Source: Deltaproteobacteria bacterium
GTDB lineage: Bacteria > Desulfobacterota > Anaeroferrophillalia > Anaeroferrophillales > Tharpellaceae
Assembly: GCA_013153415.1 (NCBI GenBank)
Contig: JAADEO010000005.1
Location: 1-20,200 of the forward strand
Length of the DNA stretch: 20,200 nt
Direction of reading: 5' to 3'
Part shown: positions 1 to 7,397 of the stretch, piece after piece
Numbering within the stretch: the stretch's first letter is position 1
Layout: each line of letters opens with the position of its first letter
Translations under genes and position numbers: made by a program
Notes under the pieces: model-generated
The model's input: only the letters and a program-made list of their open reading frames with translations
Databases searched by the model: none
What the model was told of the DNA's origin: nothing

Positions 1-666
1 CCGGGCCAGCTCCGAGATATCCTCTTCATGCCGGGAGCGGAAATCGTTGCAGTCGACAAAGATTCGGCCGCCCTTGACGCCGTGGATCTTGTTGATGAGA
101 AACTGCAGGGCGTCGAGTACCGCCCCGCGGCGGCGCAGGAGCAGGTCGAGTTCATCGTTATCCCCGGTGATTTCGAGATGCAGTTCATTGCCACGCTGCT
201 GACCGCTGACCCGGGAACCGGAAATCCCCATCAACTCGAGAATCCTGGCGGCCGCCTCGCAGATCCGGTCCTGATCGTACTCGACGCTGACATCCGCATC
301 CGCGGCCTGCCGTCGTCCGCTCCGGGAATGGTCGGCGGTGCGCTTCTGCCGGGAAACATCCTCTTTCTCCTTGCCCTGCGCTTCCCGGATCTCTTTTTCC
401 GACCCCTGCTGCGACGGGGAATCCGTTTTTTCGAACTCGTCGCCAAAAGTCGATTTGATCAGGTCCTGAACCAGTTCCTTGCCGCTGGGATCCTTCCTGG
501 TCACCCGGATTCTGGCATTCTTGCCGCCGAGCAGTCCGAACAGTTTCCGGCCGCCCTGATGGATCACTTCAAAGTCAAGCTCGGCTTCCGTGACCTGCAG
601 GGTAAAACAGGCTTTTTCAACCGCTTCCTTAATGTCCCTTCCTTCAAATTCGAGCTCTGCAGACAT
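1..666 (-). CDS. jag: Jag/KhpB RNA-binding protein (3' end off the window)
   Basis: Jag (KhpB) is a cytoplasmic RNA-binding protein of the conserved rpmH-rnpA-yidD-yidC-jag cluster. 222 codons are visible, with no stop before the left edge. The N-terminus (MSAELEFEGRDIKEAVEKAC) matches a Jag-N domain, ending near residue 55. A charged, low-complexity linker follows at about 60-110. A KH domain then spans about 115-200, with LDALQFLIN after the loop, and an R3H domain begins near the edge (FRSRHEEDISELAR). The KH loop reads R-R-R-G at residues 178-181 where GxxG is expected, so the first Gly is Arg. The start is set by a GAGGTGG ribosome site just upstream and lies 15 bp after yidC, which suggests co-transcription. 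Family assignment is firm; the effect of the loop change is unknown. Confidence 0.92.
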   Translation of the reverse strand, partial: MSAELEFEGRDIKEAVEKACFTLQVTEAELDFEVIHQGGRKLFGLLGGKNARIRVTRKDPSGKELVQDLIKSTFGDEFEKTDSPSQQGSEKEIREAQGKEKEDVSRQKRTADHSRSGRRQAADADVSVEYDQDRICEAAARILELMGISGSRVSGQQRGNELHLEITGDNDELDLLLRRRGAVLDALQFLINKIHGVKGGRIFVDCNDFRSRHEEDISELAR

Positions 667-681
667 CTTTCGCCACCTCAA

Positions 682-2301
682 TTAAGCAGTTTCAACCTGG
701 CGCATGACCAGATACTGCTGTCCGATAGACAGGATATTGTTGACCAGCCAGTAAAGCACCAGGCCGGAGGGGAAGTTGAGAAACATGAAGGTGAAGACGA
801 TGGGCATGAAAAGCATCATCTTGGCCTGCATGGCATCCCCGGTGGTCGGCGTCATCTTCTGCTGCAGGAACATGGTCGCTCCCATGACCAGAGGAGTCAC
901 ATAGTATGGATCTTTGGCCGAAAGGTCGGTAATCCAGAAAACAAAGGGAGCATGACGCAGTTCAATGGCCACCATCAGAGCCCGGTAGAGAGCGAAAAAG
1001 ACCGGGATCTGGACGACCATCGGCAGACAGCCGCCAAAGGGGTTGACCTTGTGGGTCCGGTAGAGATCCATCATCTCCTTGTTGAGCCGGGCCTTATCGT
1101 CCTTGTATTTCTCCTTCAATTTGGCCAGTTTGGGCTGGATCTTCTTCATCTGGCTCATCGACTTGTAGCTCTTTTGTGAAAGCGGATAGAAAGCCAGCTT
1201 GATGAGAATGGTCAGGATGATGATGGCGACCCCGTAATTGTGAACATACTGGTAGAAGAAATGGAGGAGCCAGACCAGAGGCCGGGCGATAACCCCGAAC
1301 CAGCCGTATTCGATGGAGGCTTCGAGGTGAACCCCGAGGGCCTGCAGGAGATCGCCTTTCTTGGGACCGATGTAGGCCTTGATCCGGTTGGCCTGAGAAA
1401 TCTGCAGCGAAACCGTGTAATCATCGGCATCGGCCCGGTCGATCACCCCCCGGGCCCGGGTCGCGGTGGCGGCATCCGGCGGTATCAAGGCACTGATGAA
1501 ATATTTGCTCGTATAGCCGAACCAGGAGATATTGCCGGCCACCTCCTGGTGCTTGATCTCCCGGTCTTTTTTCCCGGGCTTGAAAACCTTGTCGTTCACA
1601 TAGCCGATGACTCCGTTATAGACATAACGGCTCTTTTTCTGGTTATGACTGCTGTGAACCCAATCGACCCGGATACCCGAGACCGGGATCAGCTTGCCGG
1701 CGGGATCGACATAGGAGTAGGCAATCTCCACCACATAGGTCTGGGGATCAAAATGGAGTTCCTTGACCAGGTAATCCCCTTGCGACAGGGGGGCGGTCAG
1801 TTTCAGGACTGCCGGGCTGTTATCGAGATCAAGTTTACGGGAGTTGGCGTCGACCGTGAAAAGCAGCCCGGCATCAGGCTGCCAGACAGTATCGATCTTG
1901 GCCGCGCCGGTCAGGGGATAGGGACCGCCTTCCGGTACGGTCACCAGATTCAATAGGGGACTGTCAGGAGTGTTCTCGGTCTTGTATTTCTTCAGGTGGA
2001 ACGCTTTGAGGCAACCGCCCAGGGTGTCGATTTCCGCCCGGTAAAGGGGGCTGTCCACCACAATCAACTCACCCTTTTTGGCCACCGGTGGGGGAGTACG
2101 AGTCTCAGCGACGGTTTTTTCAGCTGCGGCATCCCGGGCGGTGGCAGTTTTCTCAACCGCCGGCGGGGAATCCGCTTTCTGCATTTTCGTCTGAGAGGCT
2201 GTCCGGGATTTTTGCGGCGGATGCGCCGGAGGGAAGAAATACTGGAAACCGAGAAGCACTGCCAGTGAGAGGACAATGGCTAAAATCGTTCTTTTTTCCA
2301 T
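682..2301 (-). CDS. yidC: YidC membrane protein insertase
   Basis: YidC inserts and folds inner-membrane proteins, alone or with SecYEG. The 539-residue protein has an N-terminal anchor (about residues 5-25), then a charged Pro/Ala-rich linker. A large periplasmic domain of Gram-negative type runs to about residue 330. The Oxa1/YidC core follows, with several membrane helices from about 345 to 530. Core landmarks include the cytoplasmic coiled hairpin, KVNPFGGCLPM, and NFPSGLVLYWLVNN near the end. The groove residue that is Arg366 in E. coli appears as Lys in LIKLAFYPL, so the charge is kept. An AAGGATAT ribosome site precedes the ATG. It lies between yidD (118 bp upstream, nothing recognisable in the gap) and jag. 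Length and domain order are normal for a Gram-negative YidC. Confidence 0.97.
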   Translation of the reverse strand: MEKRTILAIVLSLAVLLGFQYFFPPAHPPQKSRTASQTKMQKADSPPAVEKTATARDAAAEKTVAETRTPPPVAKKGELIVVDSPLYRAEIDTLGGCLKAFHLKKYKTENTPDSPLLNLVTVPEGGPYPLTGAAKIDTVWQPDAGLLFTVDANSRKLDLDNSPAVLKLTAPLSQGDYLVKELHFDPQTYVVEIAYSYVDPAGKLIPVSGIRVDWVHSSHNQKKSRYVYNGVIGYVNDKVFKPGKKDREIKHQEVAGNISWFGYTSKYFISALIPPDAATATRARGVIDRADADDYTVSLQISQANRIKAYIGPKKGDLLQALGVHLEASIEYGWFGVIARPLVWLLHFFYQYVHNYGVAIIILTILIKLAFYPLSQKSYKSMSQMKKIQPKLAKLKEKYKDDKARLNKEMMDLYRTHKVNPFGGCLPMVVQIPVFFALYRALMVAIELRHAPFVFWITDLSAKDPYYVTPLVMGATMFLQQKMTPTTGDAMQAKMMLFMPIVFTFMFLNFPSGLVLYWLVNNILSIGQQYLVMRQVETA

Positions 2302-2419
2302 ACTGATAATATCCTTAAATTCAGCAGTAAAGATGAGGCCGGCATTAAACGCAACTGGGCTGAATCACTTGCGGGCGGGTAAAGATACGGGCTGGAAAGC
2401 GGAACCGGATTACGTTTGA

Positions 2420-2629
2420 TCAGGCCGGATCGTGGCCGCCGGCAAAAAAAGGATTACAGCGGATAATACGCCACATTCCTTTGCCCAGACCACGGACCAA
2501 ACCGTATTTTTCCAGGGCATCCAGCGTGTATTGGGAGCAGGTGGGGGTAAAACGACAGGAATGACCGAAATAGGGAGCCAACAAAGTCTGATAAATCTTA
2601 ATCAAAGCTATACAGGCTTTTTTCAACAT
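2420..2629 (-). CDS. yidD: YidD membrane protein insertion efficiency factor
   Basis: YidD is a small membrane-associated protein that assists membrane protein insertion alongside YidC. At 69 residues it has the normal length. It shows an amphipathic N-terminal helix (MLKKACIALIKIYQTLLAPY), the family core HSCRFTPTCSQYTLDAL, and the ending RCNPFFAGGHDP. Its ATG overlaps the end of rnpA by 7 bases, the usual arrangement of this cluster, and implies coupled translation. The identification rests on the near-complete family motif and on gene order. Confidence 0.95.
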   Translation of the reverse strand: MLKKACIALIKIYQTLLAPYFGHSCRFTPTCSQYTLDALEKYGLVRGLGKGMWRIIRCNPFFAGGHDPA

Positions 2630-2991
2630 CGGCTGGAGGTGAATCTCCTGCTTCTCCGCAGAAGAAGCGACAGCTGCTCTTCGGCAGCTTTTTTCGGCAA
2701 ACAGGCAAAACTCTTTTTTACCACCAGGGAATAGTCAAATCCGGCCGTAAAAAATGATTTATGCTGTCGATAGTACTCTCTGATCAGACGTTTAACCCGG
2801 TTTCTGGCAACTGCTGTTCCAACTTTTCGACTGGCGGTTATTCCCAGTCGCGCTTGTGGCCGCTGATTGGCCCGGCAGAATAGAATCAGATGGGGGGTAT
2901 TGAATTTGCGCCCCAGCTTGAACAGTGAACTGAAATCTTTCCTTTTTCTCAGCCTTTCCGCTTTGGGAAAATTCCGCCGGCCACCAGTCAT
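2623..2991 (-). CDS. rnpA: Ribonuclease P protein component
   Basis: RnpA is the protein subunit of RNase P, which binds the catalytic RNA and helps remove 5' leaders from tRNA precursors. The protein is basic, 122 residues long, and carries the family signature ARNRVKRLIREYYR at about residues 62-75. Upstream is the substrate-binding segment around RLGITASRKVG. The ATG lies 8 bases after the rpmH stop. No clear Shine-Dalgarno site is visible there, so translation is probably coupled to rpmH. The 3' end overlaps yidD. Length and motif agree with the family. Confidence 0.96.
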   Translation of the reverse strand: MTGGRRNFPKAERLRKRKDFSSLFKLGRKFNTPHLILFCRANQRPQARLGITASRKVGTAVARNRVKRLIREYYRQHKSFFTAGFDYSLVVKKSFACLPKKAAEEQLSLLLRRSRRFTSSRC

Positions 2992-2999
2992 GGAAAAAA

Positions 3000-3134
3000 T
3001 TAAGCCGATAAGCGCTTACGCCCTCTTTTTCTCCGCCTTTTCAGAATAAGGCGGCCCGCCGCACTGCTGCTTCTGGCACGAAAACCGTGCTTTCTCTTCA
3101 TTTTCAGGTTACTGGGCTGAAATGTTCTTTTCAT
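3000..3134 (-). CDS. rpmH: Ribosomal protein L34
   Basis: L34 is a small basic protein of the large ribosomal subunit. The 44-codon gene encodes MKRTFQPSNLKMKRKHGFRA, continuing with an Arg/Lys-rich tail that ends in KRLSA. The opening MKRTFQPSN and the KHGFRAR segment are diagnostic. The residues after KHGFRAR (SSSAAGRLILKRRRKRGRK) differ from the common MKTKNGRRVL pattern but keep the length. It is the first protein gene after the two tRNA genes, 53 bp from tRNA-Glu. No separate promoter is obvious in that gap, so it may be read from the tRNA promoter. Confidence 0.95.
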   Translation of the reverse strand: MKRTFQPSNLKMKRKHGFRARSSSAAGRLILKRRRKRGRKRLSA

Positions 3135-3187
3135 GATCTTGACTGACCGATCTCTTATCAGGAGCTAAAAGACAAATACTGCTTTTT

Positions 3188-3263
3188 TGGTAGTCCCAAC
3201 GGGACTCGAACCCGTGTCTTCGCCGTGAGAGGGCGATATCCTAGGCCACTAGACGATGGGACC
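3188..3263 (-). tRNA. tRNA-Glu, anticodon CUC
   Basis: The reverse strand folds into a complete 76-nt cloverleaf with encoded CCA. The acceptor pairs GGTCCCA with TGGGACT, with a G-U wobble at the first pair. The anticodon stem is TCGCC/GGCGA around the loop CTCTCAC. The T arm is ACGGG-TTCGAGT-CCCGT. The loop gives anticodon CTC (about 3227-3229), which reads GAG. U8, A14 and the T loop are all present. It lies 45 bp downstream of tRNA-Gln. Confidence 0.95.
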
Positions 3264-3308
3264 ATCTATCTCATGTAAATCCGCCGTCAAAGCGCGGAAA
3301 AAATTGTC

Positions 3309-3382
3309 TGGCTGGGAGACCAGGATTCGAACCTGGATTGACGGAGTCAGAGTCCGTAGTCCTGCCGTTGGACGATCTCCCA
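3309..3382 (-). tRNA. tRNA-Gln, anticodon CUG
   Basis: The reverse strand forms a 74-nt cloverleaf with encoded CCA. The acceptor is TGGGAGA/TCTCCCA with discriminator G; the U1-A72 pair is typical of glutamine tRNAs. The D stem is GTCC/GGAC. The anticodon stem is ACGGA/TCCGT around the loop CTCTGAC, giving anticodon CTG (about 3348-3350), which reads CAG. The T arm is CCAGG-TTCGAAT-CCTGG. All stems are fully paired. It is the first transcribed element after the predicted promoter at 3409-3437. Confidence 0.95.
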
Positions 3383-3408
3383 ATATGCTTTCAGGTTTTG
3401 CGCGGGGC

Positions 3409-3437
3409 TAACTACCATTAAATCAACGGCTTGTCAA
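3409..3437 (-). promoter_or_regulatory. Predicted sigma-70 promoter for tRNA-Gln/tRNA-Glu (and possibly rpmH)
   Basis: On the reverse strand a perfect TTGACA (3437-3432) is followed after 17 bases by TAGTTA (3414-3409), a weak -10. A GC-rich stretch, GCCCCGCGC, comes next; such discriminators are common at stringently controlled stable-RNA promoters. It sits 27 bases before the tRNA-Gln 5' end. The -35 is strong and the -10 poor, so confidence is moderate. Confidence 0.5.
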
Positions 3438-3517
3438 CAGGTAACTGCGCCGGTTTCCTCATTTGATCTGGGGTTTAGAATCTTAACGAACGCCGGCGGT
3501 TTGCGGGTTTTCGGGCA

Positions 3518-5905
3518 TCAGACATCGAGATTGGCCACCTGGAGAGCATTCTCCTCTATGAAAGTCCGCCGGGAAAGTATATTGTCGCCCATCAGCACGG
3601 TGAAAATATCATCCGCTTCGACATCATCCTCGACCGTAACCCGCAACAGCTTGCGCCGTTCGGGATCCATGGTGGTTTCCCAGAGCTGCTCCGGATTCAT
3701 CTCTCCCAAACCCTTGTAGCGCTGGATATTGATGCCGTTCTTGCCTTTTTCCAGGACCTTGAGCAGAAGTTCCTCTTTGCTGGCGACGGTCAGCTTCTCG
3801 TCCTTGAAAACCAGGGTGAAAGGGGGATTCTCAAGCCCGACGAGTTCCCGGCTGAGCTCCAGCAGGGCCTGGTAGTCGCCGCTTTTCAAAAGACCGTAAT
3901 CGACCGCCAGAGGAATCTCGTTGCGGTCGGTGACGATCATTCTCAAGGTATCATTGATCTCATCCTCTCCAAGTTCGGTAAAATCGAGACCGATTTCCGG
4001 CAGTTTCCGCCGCAGATTCTCCCATTTCTCCCGGTCGAGCAGATCCTCACGGCTCGCAAACCCCAGCCTGATCATCATTTTCAGCAGCGACGGAGGATAG
4101 CCCCGGGACTGAAGACGGTCCAGCAGATCCTTGTAGGAAATCAGTTGCAAAAGTATGGCAACCAGCTTTTCGCCCTCGATAACCGGAGAATCATCCCGGT
4201 CGCCGGTTAAGATTTTCATCTCCTGGCTGTTGTGGCGGATAACGAATTCGCTCAGTTCCCGCTCCGTGCTGAGATATTCATGCTGTTTGCCCCGGGTTAC
4301 CCGGTAGAGCGGCGGCTGCGCAATGTAGAGATGACCCCTTTTGACTAATTCTCCCATCTGGCGATAGAAGAAGGTCAGCAGCAGGGTACGGATGTGGGAA
4401 CCGTCGACATCGGCATCGGTCATGATTATGATACGATGGTAGCGGAGCTTGGAGAGGTCGAAATCCTCGCGACCTATTCCGGTTCCCAGAGCGGTAATCA
4501 GTATCTTGATCTCTTCGCTGCCCAGCATCTTGTCGAAACGGGCCTTCTCGATATTGAGAATCTTGCCTTTCAAAGGCAAGATCGCCTGATTTCTCCGATC
4601 CCGGCCCTGCTTGGCCGAACCGCCGGCCGAATCTCCCTCGACGATGAATATCTCGGATTTCAGGGGGTCCTTCTCCTGGCAGTCCGCCAGTTTGCCGGGC
4701 AGCATCGAACCCTCGAGATAGCCTTTGCGCCGGGTCAGCTCTCGGGCCTTGCGGGCCGCTTCCCGGGCTTTGGCGGCATCGATGATCTTCTCGACAATGA
4801 CCCCGGCGACCCCGGGATTCTCTTCCAGGAACTGGGAAAGCTTCTCGTTGACCAGAGATTCCACCAGACCCTTGACTTCGCTGTTACCGAGCTTGGTCTT
4901 GGTCTGGCCTTCGAACTGGGGATCGGGAATCTTGACGCTGATGACTGCGACCATTCCCTCTCGGATGTCCTCCCCGGTGAGATTGACCTTGTTGCCCTTC
5001 AGCAGGTTATGCTGGTTGATATAGCTGTTGACCGTCCGTGTCAGGGCCGCCTTGAAGCCGACCAGGTGACTGCCGCCCTCGTGGGTGTTAATATTATTGG
5101 CAAAGGTGAAAATCTGTTCCTTGTAGGCGCTGTTGTACTGGATCGCGATCTCGATATCGATATCATTGCGCCGGCCGCTGATATAGATGGGTTGGGGATT
5201 GATGGGCGACTTGTTGGCGTTCAGGTATTCGACGAAGGAGACGATACCGCCCTCGTAAAGGAATTCCTTGCTGCGTCCCTCTTCGCGCTCATCCTCGACG
5301 GTTATCCGGATTCCTGAGTTGAGAAAAGCCAGTTCCCGCAGGCGGCTACTGATAGTGTCGAAATTGAAAACCGTATTCTCGAAGATTTCCGGGTCCGGCT
5401 GACAGCGGATAATGGTGCCGGTTTTCGTGGTTTTCCCGATAACCGTCAATTCGCTGCGTTTTTCACCGCGCTCGAATTTCTGAAAATAGATCTGGCCGTT
5501 GCGCCGGATTTCAACCTCGAGGGAAACGCTCAGAGCATTGACCACGGAGAGTCCGACCCCATGCAAACCGCCCGAAACCTTGTAGGCGGAATTTTCGAAT
5601 TTTCCCCCGGCATGAAGCTTGGTCAGGACCAGTTCGGCACCGGAAAGCCCGGTATCTTCATGGATATCGACCGGAATCCCACGCCCGTCATCAGCCACGG
5701 TAATCGAATCGTTGAGCCCAATAACCACTTTGATGTGCCGGCAATAGCCGGCCAGAGCTTCATCGATACTGTTATCTACCAGTTCGTAAACCAGGTGATG
5801 CAACCCGGCCACATCGGTGCTGCCGATATACATGGAAGGCCGTTTGCGAACCGCTTCCAAACCTTCAAGAACCTTGATTTGATCAGCACCATATTCGTTT
5901 GTCAT
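3518..5905 (-). CDS. gyrB: DNA gyrase subunit B
   Basis: GyrB is the ATPase subunit of gyrase, which introduces negative supercoils. From the chosen start (MTNEYGADQIKVLEGLEAV) the protein has 795 residues. The GHKL ATPase region shows ELVDNSIDEA, DDGRGIPVDIH and SGGLHGVGLSVVNALS. The TOPRIM domain shows EGDSAGGSAKQGRDR and TDADVDGSHIRTLLL. The C-terminus has QRYKGLGEMNPEQLWETTMD. About 165 residues lie between the TOPRIM core and this tail, the insert seen in Gram-negative GyrB. The ATG at 5905 has an AGGA ribosome site 9 bases upstream and leaves 35 bp after dnaN. A longer frame starting at 5965 overlaps dnaN and adds a non-conserved extension, so it was not used. gyrA is not adjacent. Confidence 0.97.
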   Translation of the reverse strand: MTNEYGADQIKVLEGLEAVRKRPSMYIGSTDVAGLHHLVYELVDNSIDEALAGYCRHIKVVIGLNDSITVADDGRGIPVDIHEDTGLSGAELVLTKLHAGGKFENSAYKVSGGLHGVGLSVVNALSVSLEVEIRRNGQIYFQKFERGEKRSELTVIGKTTKTGTIIRCQPDPEIFENTVFNFDTISSRLRELAFLNSGIRITVEDEREEGRSKEFLYEGGIVSFVEYLNANKSPINPQPIYISGRRNDIDIEIAIQYNSAYKEQIFTFANNINTHEGGSHLVGFKAALTRTVNSYINQHNLLKGNKVNLTGEDIREGMVAVISVKIPDPQFEGQTKTKLGNSEVKGLVESLVNEKLSQFLEENPGVAGVIVEKIIDAAKAREAARKARELTRRKGYLEGSMLPGKLADCQEKDPLKSEIFIVEGDSAGGSAKQGRDRRNQAILPLKGKILNIEKARFDKMLGSEEIKILITALGTGIGREDFDLSKLRYHRIIIMTDADVDGSHIRTLLLTFFYRQMGELVKRGHLYIAQPPLYRVTRGKQHEYLSTERELSEFVIRHNSQEMKILTGDRDDSPVIEGEKLVAILLQLISYKDLLDRLQSRGYPPSLLKMMIRLGFASREDLLDREKWENLRRKLPEIGLDFTELGEDEINDTLRMIVTDRNEIPLAVDYGLLKSGDYQALLELSRELVGLENPPFTLVFKDEKLTVASKEELLLKVLEKGKNGINIQRYKGLGEMNPEQLWETTMDPERRKLLRVTVEDDVEADDIFTVLMGDNILSRRTFIEENALQVANLDV

Positions 5906-5940
5906 AACTGTTTTTCCTGTTTTGTCTAACCCTGCGCCAT

Positions 5941-7104
5941 TCAGCTGATCGGCATGATTCCGCACATATAATCTTCGTGCTCATCACCCTTGATCAGACA
6001 AGGCTGGGTTTTATCATTGATGAAGAAAACCACGGACTGATCCGGAAGGGCCTGGAGAAAATCCATCAGATAACTGATATTGAAACCAATCTTTACCGGA
6101 TCTCCCTGGTAATCCAGAACCATTTCGGTATGACCATGTCCCATCTCCGGATTGTTGATGGAGATTTTCATGGAACCGGGAACAATATCGAAAATGACTC
6201 CCTTGTACTGTTCCTGAGCCAACAGGTTCATCTGTTTCAGGGTATTCAACAGAGCTTCCCGATCAACCACCAGCCGGTGTGAAAAATGTTCGGGAATCAT
6301 CTTGCGGTAATCGGGAAAATCGCCCTGCAGCATTCGCAGGATAAGAATAAACTCATCCCCCCAGACCACCACCTCATTATGGGAAAATCCGAGATTGAGC
6401 ATCTCCTCATTATTGAAAACGCTTCTTATCTCCTGCAGACTTTTACGAGAAAATATCTTCCGTTCACCGAGGTTAATACGACCTGAAACCTCGGTGGTCC
6501 GGGCTACCGATACCCGGTGGCCATCGGTAGCGATCAGGGAGAAAAAATGGGACCCGGCGGCAATCTCCTTTTCCATAGTCTCGGTTTCGTTTTCAGACAA
6601 ACCGTTAACCGGATCTATTTCCAGAAATACTCCCTGGAGATTGTAACGGGGATCGGCGATTTTGGCGACCGAAAAAACCGTCAGATCGATCAACTGGCTG
6701 AGAATATGGCTGTCGATACGAAGATAGGCCGCCGGAGTGTTGAAATCGATTTCGGGAAATTCATCGACATCGGCACTTAAAATCTTAAAAGAACTCTTGG
6801 TGTCTTCGATCAGGATCAGACTGCTTTCGCTTTCTTGACGAATACTGACCTTGGCATCGCTGAGGCTGCGGACCAGATCGAATATCTTCCGTCCGTTGAC
6901 CGAAATCGAGCCCGGTTGCTTTATTTCTATATCCTGGATTCCCCGGGCGCTGCAGTTCTGATCATAAGCTATGATCTCCAGTCTGTCTCCGGTGGTTTTT
7001 AAAAGAATATTCTCGGCTTTACTGAGAGACGACGATTTTTCCAGAATCGACTGGATTTTCTGCAGATGGCTGCTCAGCTGTTGACGATCAGCAATAATTT
7101 CCAT
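5941..7104 (-). CDS. dnaN: DNA polymerase III beta sliding clamp
   Basis: DnaN forms the ring-shaped dimer that tethers DNA polymerase III to DNA. The protein has 387 residues, a slightly long version of the three-domain clamp. Supporting segments include SVNGRKIFDLVRSL in domain 1, FSLIATDGHRVSVA in domain 2, the GDFPDYRKMIP segment, and the C-terminal YMCGIMPIS, which matches the conserved clamp ending. Two adjacent ATG codons (7107 and 7104) are possible. The second is preferred because GAGG lies 5 bases before it, but only 2 before the first. It lies between the dnaA-dnaN gap and gyrB. recF, often found after dnaN, is missing here. Confidence 0.96.
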   Translation of the reverse strand: MEIIADRQQLSSHLQKIQSILEKSSSLSKAENILLKTTGDRLEIIAYDQNCSARGIQDIEIKQPGSISVNGRKIFDLVRSLSDAKVSIRQESESSLILIEDTKSSFKILSADVDEFPEIDFNTPAAYLRIDSHILSQLIDLTVFSVAKIADPRYNLQGVFLEIDPVNGLSENETETMEKEIAAGSHFFSLIATDGHRVSVARTTEVSGRINLGERKIFSRKSLQEIRSVFNNEEMLNLGFSHNEVVVWGDEFILILRMLQGDFPDYRKMIPEHFSHRLVVDREALLNTLKQMNLLAQEQYKGVIFDIVPGSMKISINNPEMGHGHTEMVLDYQGDPVKIGFNISYLMDFLQALPDQSVVFFINDKTQPCLIKGDEHEDYMCGIMPIS

Positions 7105-7107
7105 CAT

Positions 7108-7397
7108 ATCCTCTTCTTGTCGCTAGGGGCCAATTCCATGTCCGGGTTTATAAAACATGTTTATTTAAAAAAAGATTAAAAAACAAGTAGTAGTAATAGA
7201 AGCTGTTAAATTGTGGATAGCAACTGCAACCAGTTATTTTTCTTTTCCTTTTACTGTTTATCCAAGTGTTGAAATTCTCACTCTGAGCGGTCCTGAAAGG
7301 TGAACAACTCGAGACTCCTGGAAAAGATCTTTCCGGTGGTTGGTTTTTCAATAGTTTTTAAGAACAAAATTAACACTGATTTCACAAATAATTTCAT
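7108..7397. other. AT-rich dnaA-dnaN intergenic region, candidate oriC
   Basis: This 290-bp gap carries no credible gene and is clearly more AT-rich than its surroundings, with A/T runs at about 7149-7192 and 7340-7397. It contains one near-consensus DnaA box (TGTGGATAG, 7212-7220) and one weaker half-match (TTATCCAAG, 7258-7266). The dnaA-dnaN gap is a common location of bacterial origins. The box count is low, so part of the origin may instead lie upstream of dnaA. Origin function is inferred. Confidence 0.5.
7212..7220 (-). promoter_or_regulatory. Probable DnaA box
   Basis: The reverse strand reads CTATCCACA, one mismatch from the TTATCCACA consensus and still within the looser box definition. 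It is flanked by AT-rich sequence between dnaA and dnaN. Confidence 0.5.

Noticed and set aside
28..1179. Long forward open frame opposite jag and yidC (383 codons)
   Set aside because: It crosses the jag/yidC boundary on the opposite strand and has no family-like segments; both reverse genes are firm.
4560..4582. Palindrome with 11-base arms around one central base in gyrB
   Set aside because: It encodes ILPLKGKI, a very conserved GyrB segment; the symmetry follows naturally from codons for L-P-L-K-G-K. No regulatory role is needed to explain it.
5906..5965. Longer GyrB start
   Set aside because: It overlaps dnaN, and the extra 20 residues lack similarity to GyrB N-termini. The ATG at 5905 has a ribosome site and the conserved opening.
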